Below are positions 56,806 to 64,000 of a stretch of 64,000 nucleotides of DNA, in pieces. Source of the DNA: Brevundimonas sp. (lineage in GTDB: Bacteria; Pseudomonadota; Alphaproteobacteria; Caulobacterales; Caulobacteraceae). The stretch covers positions 198,277-262,276 of the forward strand of contig NZ_JAIXTC010000018.1 in NCBI RefSeq assembly GCF_027484365.1, read 5' to 3'. The notes beneath the pieces are model-generated. The model was given only the letters and a program-made list of their open reading frames with translations, did not search any database and had not been told where the DNA came from. Position numbers and translations under genes: made by a program. The number at the start of each line of letters is the position of its first letter. The stretch's first letter is position 1.

Positions 56806-57360
56806 TCAGGACCTGACCAACTCCCCCGTATACTCCCGCACCCCCTCCGGCCATCCCGCCAGCGCCGCCTCGAACCCCGCCGCATCCCCCGCGAACAACA
56901 TCCGCGTCGCCTCCTCATAGCCCGGCAGGTCCCCTGCTACGGCGGTCATGAAGCGGTAGGCGGCTTCCCGGCCCTTGCGGACCCGGTCCGGTCCCTCGGC
57001 CTCGCGCAGCGCCCCCTCGACCAGTTTCCGCAACGCCACCGACGCCCCGCCGGGCTGACCGGCCAGCCAGTCCCAGTGACGCGGCAACAGGGTGACCTCG
57101 CGCGCCGTCACCCCCAGCTTCGGCCGCCCCGGCCCCCGCTTCGACTCCTCGACGGGCGGCGCAAGGCGCGCCAGCACGGCCTCGAGGTCGCCGCGCAGGT
57201 CGAACTCGACCGGCCGCGCGTCGGCGTCGTCAAAGACCAGGACGCTCTCGCCCGCCTCGACCGCCGCCTTGACCGCGCCGACGACCTCGCGCGGCGCGCC
57301 GGACGCGATCCGCCGATGGCCGGCGAAGGCGGTGCAGGACTGAACAGTGGCGGCGGGCAT
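56806..57360 (-). CDS. DUF2239-family protein
   Basis: 184 aa. CTAFAGHRRIASGAPREVV, FDDADARPVEFDLRGD, KRGPGRPKLGVTAREVTLLP and HWDWLAGQPGGASVALRKLV are characteristic of DUF2239. The GRPKLG patch resembles an AT-hook and the RHW DWL block a helix-turn-helix-like region, so nucleic-acid binding is possible. Function unknown. Confidence 0.85.
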   Translation of the reverse strand: MPAATVQSCTAFAGHRRIASGAPREVVGAVKAAVEAGESVLVFDDADARPVEFDLRGDLEAVLARLAPPVEESKRGPGRPKLGVTAREVTLLPRHWDWLAGQPGGASVALRKLVEGALREAEGPDRVRKGREAAYRFMTAVAGDLPGYEEATRMLFAGDAAGFEAALAGWPEGVREYTGELVRS

Positions 57361-57427
57361 GACGGACTCTCCTCGAAATCGAGGAATGTTTTACCCGGAC
57401 GAAACCTTGCCGTCAATATCGCCCGGG

Positions 57428-57790
57428 TTAATCCCTCTTCGGACGCCGGTCGTCGGAAATGATCGAACCGGCGATCCAGCTGACCACCCCGGTCACGACC
57501 GCCGCGCCCACGCCCGCCCACAGGCCGTCGACCACGAACCCGCCGAGCAGGCTCGCCACGATCCCGATCGTCGCGGCATTCACGACCAGCAGGAACAGGC
57601 CGAAGGTGATGAGGGTCAGCGGGAAGGTCACGAACACCAGCACCGGCCGCACGAAACCGTTGACCAGTCCCAGCAACACCGCCGCCGCGATCAGAGACCC
57701 GGTCGACAGGAACTCCACCCCGGGCACCAGCCAGGCCGCCAGCCACAGCCCCAGGGCCGTCACCACCGCCTGCAGGATGAATCTCAGCAT
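57428..57790 (-). CDS. Phage-holin-family small membrane protein (PF04020-like)
   Basis: 120 aa from ATG 57790 with four membrane helices: MLRFILQAVVTALGLWLAAW, LIAAAVLLGLVNGFVRPVLV, PLTLITFGLFLLVVNAATIG, WAGVGAAVVTGVVSWIAGSI. The pattern NGFVRPVL followed by LPLTLLTLG-type helix is the family signature; the annotation as holin is historical and no phage genes are near. Confidence 0.8.
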   Translation of the reverse strand: MLRFILQAVVTALGLWLAAWLVPGVEFLSTGSLIAAAVLLGLVNGFVRPVLVFVTFPLTLITFGLFLLVVNAATIGIVASLLGGFVVDGLWAGVGAAVVTGVVSWIAGSIISDDRRPKRD

Positions 57791-57938
57791 CTCGTCGTTC
57801 CCGGTTTCGCCACTTTCGAGGTCCAAATATCGGGCCGCCGCGCCCTGCCCGCAACCACCCGCGTCAGGGGAACCGTAGCGGTTGATGTGCGCTATCCCGA
57901 CACGCCTCCCCGGCACACTCTCAGCAAGGATTTCTTCC

Positions 57939-58247
57939 ATGACCGACGAACGCATCGAAGGCGCCGCCACCGGCGCGAGCGGCAGGCTGAAAAGCGGCCT
58001 CGGCAATCTCACGGGCGACACGAAGCTCCAGCTCGAAGGCAGGTTCGACGAGGTCAAGGGCAAGGCGCTCGACGCCTACGGCCGCGCCATCGACAAGCTG
58101 GAAACCCTGTCCGACCGTGCCCCCGAAGACCTGCGCGGCCCGGTCAAGACCGGCCTCGACTTCGCCCGCCGCAAGCCGCTCCTGACCACCGGCATCCTCG
58201 CCGGCATCGCCTTCCTGATGGCCGGCTCGGGCCGCCGTCGCTACTGA
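57939..58247 (+). CDS. CsbD-like stress protein with C-terminal membrane helix
   Basis: 102 aa from ATG 57939 (GCAAGGA upstream). N-terminal CsbD-like part: GAATGASGRLKSGLGNLTGD and EGRFDEVKGKALDAYGRAID. A C-terminal helix (LLTTGILAGIAFLMAGSG) follows, which is longer than plain CsbD proteins. CsbD family members are general-stress induced with unknown function. Divergent from the small holin-family gene. Confidence 0.75.
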   Translation: MTDERIEGAATGASGRLKSGLGNLTGDTKLQLEGRFDEVKGKALDAYGRAIDKLETLSDRAPEDLRGPVKTGLDFARRKPLLTTGILAGIAFLMAGSGRRRY

Positions 58248-58254
58248 TTGAAAG

Positions 58255-58440
58255 TCTCCTCCCCGTCGCTCCTGGGCGATGGGGAGGGGGACCGCCCGCC
58301 GCTTGGCGGGTGGTGGAGGGGGCGAGGTGATATCTCCGGCCTCGGCTGTCGCCCCCCGCTCCAGCCGTCGGCGTCGCCCCCCTCGTCTCGGCGCTGATCG
58401 CGCCGATCCACTCCCCCATCGGCATTCGCCAATGGGGGAG
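58255..58440. repeat. Palindromic intergenic repeat between csbD-like gene and clpA
   Basis: Two hairpins: CTCCCCGTCGC with GCGATGGGGAG on the left (GU-type mismatch), and CTCCCCCAT with ATGGGGGAG on the right (around 58410-58437), with CCGCCCGCCGCTTGGCGGG between. Converging genes meet here. Same general style as the repeats at 12328 and 23920. Confidence 0.65.
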
Positions 58441-58451
58441 AGACCGATTGC

Positions 58452-60764
58452 CTAGACCGCCACCCCTTCGATCGTCTCTTTCACCGGTCCGCCCGAGGCG
58501 GGCTTGATGTCGAACACGATCTTGCCGTCGACCAGCTCGACCTTCACATGGCCGCCGCGCGTCAGGCGTCCGAACAGGATGTCGTCGGCCAGGGGCTTCT
58601 TGATGTTCTCCTGGATGACCCGGCCCAGGGGGCGCGCGCCGTACAGTTCGTCGAAGCCGTTCTTGGCCAGCCAGTCCGCGGCGTCGTCGGTCAGTTCGAT
58701 GGTGATGTTGCGGTCCGCCAGTTGGGCTTCCAGCTGCAGCACGAACTTGGTCACCACCTGACGGATCACCTCCGGCTGCAGGGCCTTGAACGAGACCACC
58801 GCGTCCAGACGGTTGCGGAACTCCGGCGCGAACAGGCGCTGGATGGCCTTCTCGTCCTCGCCCTCGACCTTGCCGCGACCGAAACCGATCGAGGCCCGGG
58901 CGTTGTCGGCGGCGCCGGCATTGGTGGTCATGATCAGGACCACGTTCCTGAAATCGACCTTCTTGCCGACCGCGTCCGTCAGCATCCCGTTGTCCATGAC
59001 CTGGAGCAGGATGTTATAGACGTCGGGGTGGGCCTTCTCGATCTCGTCCAGCAGGACCACGGCGTGCGGGTGCTGGTCGACGGCGTCGGTCAGAAGCCCG
59101 CCCTGGTCATGGCCGACATAGCCCGGAGGGGCGCCGATCAGGCGGCTGACCGTGTGCCGCTCCATATATTCCGACATGTCGAACCGCAGCATCTCGATGC
59201 CGAGCGTCGACGCCAGCTGCTTGGCGACCTCGGTCTTGCCGACCCCGGTCGGGCCGGCGAACAGGAAGGAGCCGATCGGCTTCTGCGGATCGCGCAGGCC
59301 GGCGCGGGCCAGCTTCATGGCCGAGGCCACCTGTTCGATCGCCGCGTCCTGGCCGAAGACGGCCCGGTTCAGGTCCGACTGCAGTTCGCGCAGACCCTCG
59401 ACGTCGGACTTGGACACCGACTTCGGCGGGATGCGCGCCATCTTGGCGATGACGGCCTCGACCTCCTTCTGGCCGATGACCTTCTTCCGCTTCGATTCGG
59501 GCAGCAGCATCTGTGACGCCCCCGCCTCGTCGATCACGTCGATCGCCTTGTCCGGCAGTTTGCGGTCGGTCATGTAGCGGGCCGACAGTTCAACGGCCGA
59601 GCGGATCGCCGCATCGGTGTAGCGCAGCTTGTGGTGACCCTCGTAGGCGGTCTTCAGCCCTTTCAGGATCTTCACCGTGTCCTCGACCGTCGGCTCGTTG
59701 ACGTCGATCTTCTGGAAGCGACGCACCAGGGCGCGGTCCTTCTCGAAATGCTGGCGATACTCCTTGTAGGTCGTCGACCCCATGCAGCGCAGGGTGCCCG
59801 ACGCCAGGGCGGGCTTGAGCAGGTTGGAGGCGTCCATCGCCCCGCCCGAGGTCGCGCCCGCGCCGATCACCGTGTGGATCTCGTCGATGAACAGGATCGC
59901 GTTCGGGTGGTTCTCCAGCTCCTTGACGACCTGTTTCAGCCGTTCCTCGAAGTCGCCGCGATAGCGGGTGCCGGCCAGCAGCGCCCCCATGTCGAGACTG
60001 TAGATGGTCGCGCCTTCCAGCACGGCGGGGACCTCGTGGTTGACGATCTTGCGGGCGAGGCCCTCGGCGATCGCGGTCTTGCCGACACCGGGCTCGCCGA
60101 CCAGCAGCGGATTGTTCTTGGTCCGGCGGCAAAGAATCTGGATCGAGCGATCCACCTCGGCCTGACGACCGATCAGGGGGTCGATCTTGCCGTTGCGCGA
60201 CTTCTCGTTGAGGTCGACGCAATAGGCCTCCAGCGCTTCCCCGCCCGACTTGGCGGCGGCGGCGTCCTCCGCCTCTTCCGGGCTCTGGCCGGCGGTCTTG
60301 GCCGGACGCTGCTCGCTCATCCCCGCCTTCTTGGCGATGCCGTGGGCGATATAGTTGACCGCGTCATAGCGGGTCATGTCCTGCTCCTGCAGGAAATAGG
60401 CGGCGTGGCTTTCGCGCTCGGAGAAGATGGCGACCAGGACATTGGCGCCGGACACCTCTTCACGGCCCGAGGACTGGACGTGGATCACCGCGCGCTGGAT
60501 CACGCGCTGGAAGCCGGCGGTCGGCTTGGCGTCCTCGCCGTCCGAGGTGGCGAGCGCGGCCAGGTCGGTGTCGACATAGAGCGTCAGCGCCGTCTTCAGC
60601 GCGACCAGTTCGACGTTGCAGGCCTTCATCACGGCCGAGGCGTCGGGATCGTCGATCAGGGCCAGAAGCAGGTGTTCGAGCGTCGCATATTCGTGGCGGC
60701 GTTCATTGGCGTAGGAGACCGCGCGATGCAGAGTCTCTTCGAGAGGACGTGAAAACGAGGGCAT
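58452..60764 (-). CDS. clpA: ATP-dependent Clp protease ATPase subunit ClpA
   Basis: 770 aa. N-domain repeats, then two AAA+ domains: Walker [16 protein letters not shown] and [15 protein letters not shown], Walker B LFIDEIHT and [11 protein letters not shown]. The ClpP-contacting loop is near residue 620 (GFGR type). Unfolds substrates, including N-degron proteins delivered by ClpS. Located 12 bp after clpS. Confidence 0.97.
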   Translation of the reverse strand: MPSFSRPLEETLHRAVSYANERRHEYATLEHLLLALIDDPDASAVMKACNVELVALKTALTLYVDTDLAALATSDGEDAKPTAGFQRVIQRAVIHVQSSGREEVSGANVLVAIFSERESHAAYFLQEQDMTRYDAVNYIAHGIAKKAGMSEQRPAKTAGQSPEEAEDAAAAKSGGEALEAYCVDLNEKSRNGKIDPLIGRQAEVDRSIQILCRRTKNNPLLVGEPGVGKTAIAEGLARKIVNHEVPAVLEGATIYSLDMGALLAGTRYRGDFEERLKQVVKELENHPNAILFIDEIHTVIGAGATSGGAMDASNLLKPALASGTLRCMGSTTYKEYRQHFEKDRALVRRFQKIDVNEPTVEDTVKILKGLKTAYEGHHKLRYTDAAIRSAVELSARYMTDRKLPDKAIDVIDEAGASQMLLPESKRKKVIGQKEVEAVIAKMARIPPKSVSKSDVEGLRELQSDLNRAVFGQDAAIEQVASAMKLARAGLRDPQKPIGSFLFAGPTGVGKTEVAKQLASTLGIEMLRFDMSEYMERHTVSRLIGAPPGYVGHDQGGLLTDAVDQHPHAVVLLDEIEKAHPDVYNILLQVMDNGMLTDAVGKKVDFRNVVLIMTTNAGAADNARASIGFGRGKVEGEDEKAIQRLFAPEFRNRLDAVVSFKALQPEVIRQVVTKFVLQLEAQLADRNITIELTDDAADWLAKNGFDELYGARPLGRVIQENIKKPLADDILFGRLTRGGHVKVELVDGKIVFDIKPASGGPVKETIEGVAV

Positions 60765-60776
60765 GGGGAGATCCTC

Positions 60777-61109
60777 TCAGTCTTTTTCCATAGTGCATTG
60801 CAGCGGGTGCTGGTGACGGCGCGCCGTCTCGACCACCTGGGCGACCTTGGTTTCGGCCACTTCGTAGGTGAAGACGCCGCACACCCCGACGCCATGCTGG
60901 TGCACATGCAGCATGATGCGGGTCGCGTCCTCGCGGCTCTTCTGGAAGAACCGCTCCAGCACATAGACGACGAATTCCATCGGCGTGTAGTCGTCGTTCA
61001 GGATCAGCACCCGATAGAGCGAGGGCTTCTGAAGCTTGGGCTTTGTCTCGGTGATGGTGGCGGAGCCGAAGCCCTGATCCTGTCCTTCACCTGGCCTTTT
61101 GGTTGGCAT
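60777..61109 (-). CDS. clpS: ATP-dependent Clp protease adaptor ClpS
   Basis: 110 aa with the family core [41 protein letters not shown]. Delivers N-degron substrates to ClpA. The order clpS-clpA is conserved. ATG 61109. Confidence 0.96.
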   Translation of the reverse strand: MPTKRPGEGQDQGFGSATITETKPKLQKPSLYRVLILNDDYTPMEFVVYVLERFFQKSREDATRIMLHVHQHGVGVCGVFTYEVAETKVAQVVETARRHQHPLQCTMEKD

Positions 61110-61245
61110 CGTCGTCCGTCATTTCGGGGGAGTCGAAACGCTATGTAGGAAGTGTCAGCCGGTTTTGGAGTCACGTCCAGTCACGGCTGTCGTGATGAGG
61201 CGTTCGGCACGCGCCGGAGCGGGCCCGGAGCGCCGGACACGCAAA

Positions 61246-61271
61246 AGGCCCCGGCGTTTCCGCCGGGGCCT
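61246..61271 (-). terminator. Rho-independent terminator of the phasin gene
   Basis: AGGCCCCGGCG (61246-61256) and CGCCGGGGCCT (61261-61271) form a perfect 11-bp stem with a TTTC loop; on the minus strand TTTT follows. Lies 33 bp past the phasin stop. Confidence 0.88.
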
Positions 61272-61303
61272 CAGCTTACGCTACTTTGAAAGCAGCTCGC
61301 GCC

Positions 61304-61795
61304 TTAGCGGGCGGCCTGGAACTTCTCGACCGAGGCGGTGACGCGCTCGTTGATGGGCTTGAAGCTGTCCTTGACCGAACCGGTCAGGGTCTCGGTCATC
61401 TTGGTGACTTCCGACAGGTAGGTTTCCATCGCCGACTTGGCGAAGTTGGTCTGCAGCTCGATCAGCTCCTGGATCGAACGGGCCTGCGAGAGCGTCTGGG
61501 CGGCGGCGACGCCGGTTTCCCAGCTCGACTTCGAGTAGGACACGACCTGGGCCGACAGGGCCTCGGCGCCCTTCTGGGCGGCGGCGGCCGAAGCGGTCAG
61601 GGCTTCGAGGTTCTGCTTCGACTGGGCCGACAGTTCGGCGATCGTGGCCGAGGTCTTCTCGACGCCGTCACGCAGGGCTTGGGTACCGGCGGCCTGGACC
61701 TTTTCGGCCTGGGCCTTGAACTGCTCGCCCTGGACCTTGGCGGTCGCGGTGGCCTGTTCGATGGACTTCTTCACGGTTTCGGCGCTGTCAGCCAT
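61304..61795 (-). CDS. Phasin-family protein
   Basis: 163 aa from ATG 61795 (CAGGAGAATT upstream). All-helical amphipathic sequence with heptad-like Ala/Gln/Lys content: FKAQAEKVQAAGTQALRDG, AIELQ-type helix SIQELIELQTNFAKSAMETY. Typical phasin that coats polyhydroxyalkanoate granules. A promoter and TGCA-type repeat upstream suggest PhaR-like control; phaC is not in the window. Confidence 0.88.
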   Translation of the reverse strand: MADSAETVKKSIEQATATAKVQGEQFKAQAEKVQAAGTQALRDGVEKTSATIAELSAQSKQNLEALTASAAAAQKGAEALSAQVVSYSKSSWETGVAAAQTLSQARSIQELIELQTNFAKSAMETYLSEVTKMTETLTGSVKDSFKPINERVTASVEKFQAAR

Positions 61796-61876
61796 GGGAA
61801 TTCTCCTGAACCAGATACGGCGGTTGGCCCGCCTGAATGTGTCTCTCACCCGGACGATTCCGGGCTCGATGAACGC

Positions 61877-61924
61877 CATATGATGCAAGTGCGAACACGC
61901 GTCAAGGGTTTTTGTGCACTGCAC
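61877..61924 (-). promoter_or_regulatory. Phasin promoter with TGCA-type operator
   Basis: On the minus strand TTGACG (61905-61900), 17-bp spacer, CATATG (61882-61877): a reasonable sigma-70 promoter 82 bp before the phasin ATG. Just upstream is TGCAGTGCA (61923-61915) and another TGCA inside the spacer, resembling the TGCA-rich PhaR sites described for phasin genes. Binding by PhaR is inference. Confidence 0.45.
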
Positions 61925-62113
61925 CATATGAACGTTGGTCACTCTCTGAAGCCTTCCCGGGAGCAAAGCTCGCGCGTCAGGATTCGAGCGTTCAAATCCG
62001 CGTTGATACCTGCTTAACCACCCTGAAACCTGCGTCCCCCATGCTAGACTCATCACTTGCGTCGCGCCGGGGGGCCGTCGTCGCGTCACGGGATTGAGAG
62101 GCTTCGCTTGACG

Positions 62114-63631
62114 ATGATGCGTACCGGAAAGACCCCATTCCGCCGCCTGATCGCAGGCCTCTGCGCGCTGACCCTGGTTGTCGGTCTCGCCGGGCTCGGC
62201 TGGAACAGGGTTCAGGCCCAGTCAGGCGAGAACAGCCGCTACGCCGCCATCGTCGTCGACGCCGGCACGGGCGAGGTCCTGTTCGCCCGCCATGCCGACA
62301 GCCGCCGCTATCCGGCCTCGGTCACCAAGGTCATGACCCTCTATCTGACGTTCGAGGCCCTGGAGAAGGGTACGGCAACGCTCGACGACGTCCTCACCAT
62401 CTCTCCGCTGGCCGCCTCACAGCCGCCGTCGAAGCTCGGCCTCGCCGCCGGCCAGACCATCCGCCTCGACGACGCCATGCGCGCCACCACGGTGCGGTCC
62501 GCCAATGACATGGCCATGGCCATCGCCGAACACATCGGCGGCTCCCAGGCCCGCTTTGCCGCCATGGCGACCCTCAAGGCCGAAGAGCTCGGCATGACCC
62601 AGACCCGCTACGTCAATCCGAACGGCCTGCCCGACAGCCGCCAGCTGACCTCGGCGCGCGACCTCGCCATCCTGGCCCGCGCCATCATGCGGGATTATCC
62701 ACAATATTACAGCTACTTCGGCCTGCACGACTGGAACTATCAGGGCCGCGAGTACCGCAATACCAACGGCCTCTTGCTCAGCGGACAGGGCTACGACGGC
62801 ATCAAGACCGGCTTCACCAACGCCTCGGGCTACAATCTCGCAGCCTCGGCGGTGCGCAACGGCAAACGCGTGATCACCATCGTTCTCGGCGGCCGCTCCA
62901 GCGTGACCCGAAACGCCCACGTCGCCGCCCTGATGGATACCGGTTTCGAGGTCGAGACCCGACGCGCGGCCGGTGAGCGGATCCAGACGGCCCAGACCTT
63001 CTTCGAGGCGCGCGGCTTCGGCATCGGCGGTCCCGACACCGGCGGAGCCGTCGCCTACGCGGCCCTTAACGGTGCTCCGGCAGAGGTCGAGGAAGGCCAG
63101 GGCTCCAGCACGATCGCCTGGACCGCCCTGCCGACGCCAACGTCCCAGCCCACCCCGTCGCCGCCCGGCTATACCCACGCTACACCGGTCCAGCCCACGG
63201 CCACGCCGCCGGTTCGGCGCGCAGAGGTCGCCCCTCCGCCAAGGGCCGGGACTGCAACAGGCAACCTGACCGCCAGCCTCAACGGCGGCGTCGCCCCGCC
63301 CCCAGGGTCCGCCTCCGGCCTGACCCGCGGCACCGTCGCCAACCCACCCCGCCCGGCCGCAACACCCCCGGCGCGGGCCGCGACCCCGCCCGCCGGCCGC
63401 TGGTCGGTCCAGGTCGGCGCCTTCCGCGACGCGACCGTGGCACGCAACTGGCTGACAGAGGTGAACCGCCGCTTCCGGACCCAGTTCACCAGCGCAGAAC
63501 GCAATGTCGTCGCCGTAGCGGGCTGGCATCGTTCGCGCTTCACCGGGATGACCGAAGCCGCCGCCCGCAGCGCCTGCGAAGCCCTCGACGCCCGCCGCGT
63601 CACCTGCATGGTCGTCCGCCCGGGCGGGTGA
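62114..63631 (+). CDS. D-alanyl-D-alanine carboxypeptidase with SPOR domain
   Basis: 505 aa from ATG 62114 (ATG 62117 is equally possible). Signal-anchor N-terminus ending VQAQ. S11 catalytic motifs: SVTKVMT with Ser near 69, SAND (SxN) and GIKTGFT (KTG). A Pro/Thr-rich linker (about residues 350-430) leads to a C-terminal SPOR domain (WSVQVGAFRDATVARNWLTE), which binds denuded septal peptidoglycan. Trims the terminal D-Ala from pentapeptides. Confidence 0.93.
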   Translation: MMRTGKTPFRRLIAGLCALTLVVGLAGLGWNRVQAQSGENSRYAAIVVDAGTGEVLFARHADSRRYPASVTKVMTLYLTFEALEKGTATLDDVLTISPLAASQPPSKLGLAAGQTIRLDDAMRATTVRSANDMAMAIAEHIGGSQARFAAMATLKAEELGMTQTRYVNPNGLPDSRQLTSARDLAILARAIMRDYPQYYSYFGLHDWNYQGREYRNTNGLLLSGQGYDGIKTGFTNASGYNLAASAVRNGKRVITIVLGGRSSVTRNAHVAALMDTGFEVETRRAAGERIQTAQTFFEARGFGIGGPDTGGAVAYAALNGAPAEVEEGQGSSTIAWTALPTPTSQPTPSPPGYTHATPVQPTATPPVRRAEVAPPPRAGTATGNLTASLNGGVAPPPGSASGLTRGTVANPPRPAATPPARAATPPAGRWSVQVGAFRDATVARNWLTEVNRRFRTQFTSAERNVVAVAGWHRSRFTGMTEAAARSACEALDARRVTCMVVRPGG

Positions 63632-63638
63632 TCGGGTT

Positions 63639-63652
63639 CCGCCTTCGGGCGG
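63639..63652 (+). terminator. Short hairpin after the carboxypeptidase gene
   Basis: CCGCC-TTCG-GGCGG forms a 5-bp stem with a very stable UUCG loop 7 bp beyond the stop. No T-run follows, so it is at best a weak or Rho-assisted end. Confidence 0.4.
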
Positions 63653-63731
63653 GAGAAGGGAAACACCCCATACCCATCAACACATCCCCCCAGGACCTGA
63701 ACGATTTCAACGCCCGGTCCTGATTAGAGGC
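63651..63731. repeat. Dispersed intergenic repeat, copy 2
   Basis: About 81 bp matching copy 1 (24088-24168): GGGAGAAGG, CCATACCCATCA, TTCAACGCCCGG and TTAGAGGC in the same order and spacing. The middle is more divergent, and no coding frame is shared. Confidence 0.65.
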
Positions 63732-63783
63732 TTTCTGTGCGCCCCCTTCCGAACCCGGCTTACACTTCCCTCCGTCCCGTCGC

Positions 63784-64000
63784 GTGGGGAAGGCGTCCTG
63801 GGCCCAGGACCCGGACGTGCGGCGGGGCGCGATCGAGCGGGAAACTGTATCGCTGCGCGCGGCCGAGGACCCTGATCTGGCGTTGAACCTGGATCTGTGG
63901 AGGCACGAACCGGCGCTGATGCAGGACTGTCCATGGGGTGACAAACCGTGGAGCCCGGAGGGACCTGACACCCTCCGCCCGTCGCGGGCCGAGGCCGGAC
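63784..64000 (+). CDS. Possible partial gene at right edge
   Basis: From GTG 63784 an open frame runs to the end: VGKASWAQDPDVRRGAIERE, then LDLWRHEPALMQDCPWGDKP and GPDTLRPSRAEAG. The mixed composition looks more like protein than its shadow frames, but there is no clear ribosome binding site and the family is unknown. Could equally be non-coding. Confidence 0.3.
   Translation, partial: MGKASWAQDPDVRRGAIERETVSLRAAEDPDLALNLDLWRHEPALMQDCPWGDKPWSPEGPDTLRPSRAEAG

Larger units (their letters stand above)
63632..64000. other. Right-edge 369-bp region
   Basis: After the carboxypeptidase stop this stretch holds a small UUCG-loop hairpin (63639-63652), the second dispersed repeat copy (63651-63731) and a low-confidence open frame running off the edge (63784-64000). 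No tRNA, no transposase. Confidence 0.5.

Noticed and set aside
62011..62020. TTAACCA half-site before the carboxypeptidase gene
   Set aside because: Only half of the CtrA TTAA-N7-TTAA motif; too common to call.

Overview
This is a high-GC chromosomal window, most likely from a Caulobacterales alphaproteobacterium close to Brevundimonas. The evidence is combined family content, since no rRNA or other marker is present: a BamF/DUF3035 lipoprotein, an HWE-type sensor kinase, a TIGR01459-type HAD hydrolase, a CobS next to BolA and a J-domain protein, a cisplatin-response ATP-dependent ligase, a phasin, and the palindromic intergenic repeats typical of that group. Genes are dense, with many 4-bp ATGA/GTGA overlaps. 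I see no prophage, transposase, CRISPR array, tRNA or rRNA. The content is mainly housekeeping with a few accessory islands.

Layout. 1-5.9 kb: edge-truncated carboxylesterase, an HWE kinase with an overlapping single-domain response regulator, then on the minus strand a PYROXD2-like oxidoreductase, a squalene/phytoene-synthase-fold protein and a PuuD-like membrane protein. 6-14.3 kb (minus): a secretion and envelope block serS, surE, pcm, two small exported proteins (one OmpA-like), an NlpD-like LysM/LytM lipoprotein, yajC, secD, secF. 14.5-20.7 kb: a first IPTL-CTERM protein, a thioesterase, lspA-bamF, a HAD hydrolase, MaoC, ribF with a coupled small lipoprotein, and two tandem paralogous lipoproteins. 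20.8-24 kb: ileS behind a candidate isoleucine leader peptide. 24-31 kb: repeats, an unknown 308-aa protein, RidA with a GNAT-fold protein, small exported proteins, mutL. 31-34.7 kb: a TetR-controlled fatty acid hydroxylase/ABC six-TM pair, a low-MW tyrosine phosphatase and a TipA-like MerR regulator.

34.7-44.4 kb: rsmD, a TMEM175-like channel, a CPBP protease, an RluB-type pseudouridine synthase head-to-head with tadA, a MliC-like lipoprotein, aroK-aroB, xerD, a second IPTL-CTERM protein with a TIG domain, and an AraC regulator. 44.4-54 kb: accA, an Atm1-type ABC exporter, ltaE, an MscS channel, the ATP-dependent DNA ligase, an RcnB-like protein and a membrane hybrid histidine kinase. 54-64 kb: bolA, a J-domain protein, ohr, cobS, small membrane/stress proteins, clpS-clpA, a phasin and a D-Ala-D-Ala carboxypeptidase with a SPOR domain.

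The most interesting signals are regulatory: a 15-codon reading frame with four Ile codons and mutually exclusive RNA stems before ileS; twin TGARCG-type operators between tetR and the hydroxylase gene; a possible internal start that would release a TipAS-like drug-binding domain; hairpins covering ribosome binding sites; and two IPTL-CTERM proteins sharing an N-terminal module. All functional statements are read from translated motifs and gene order; no database search was run.
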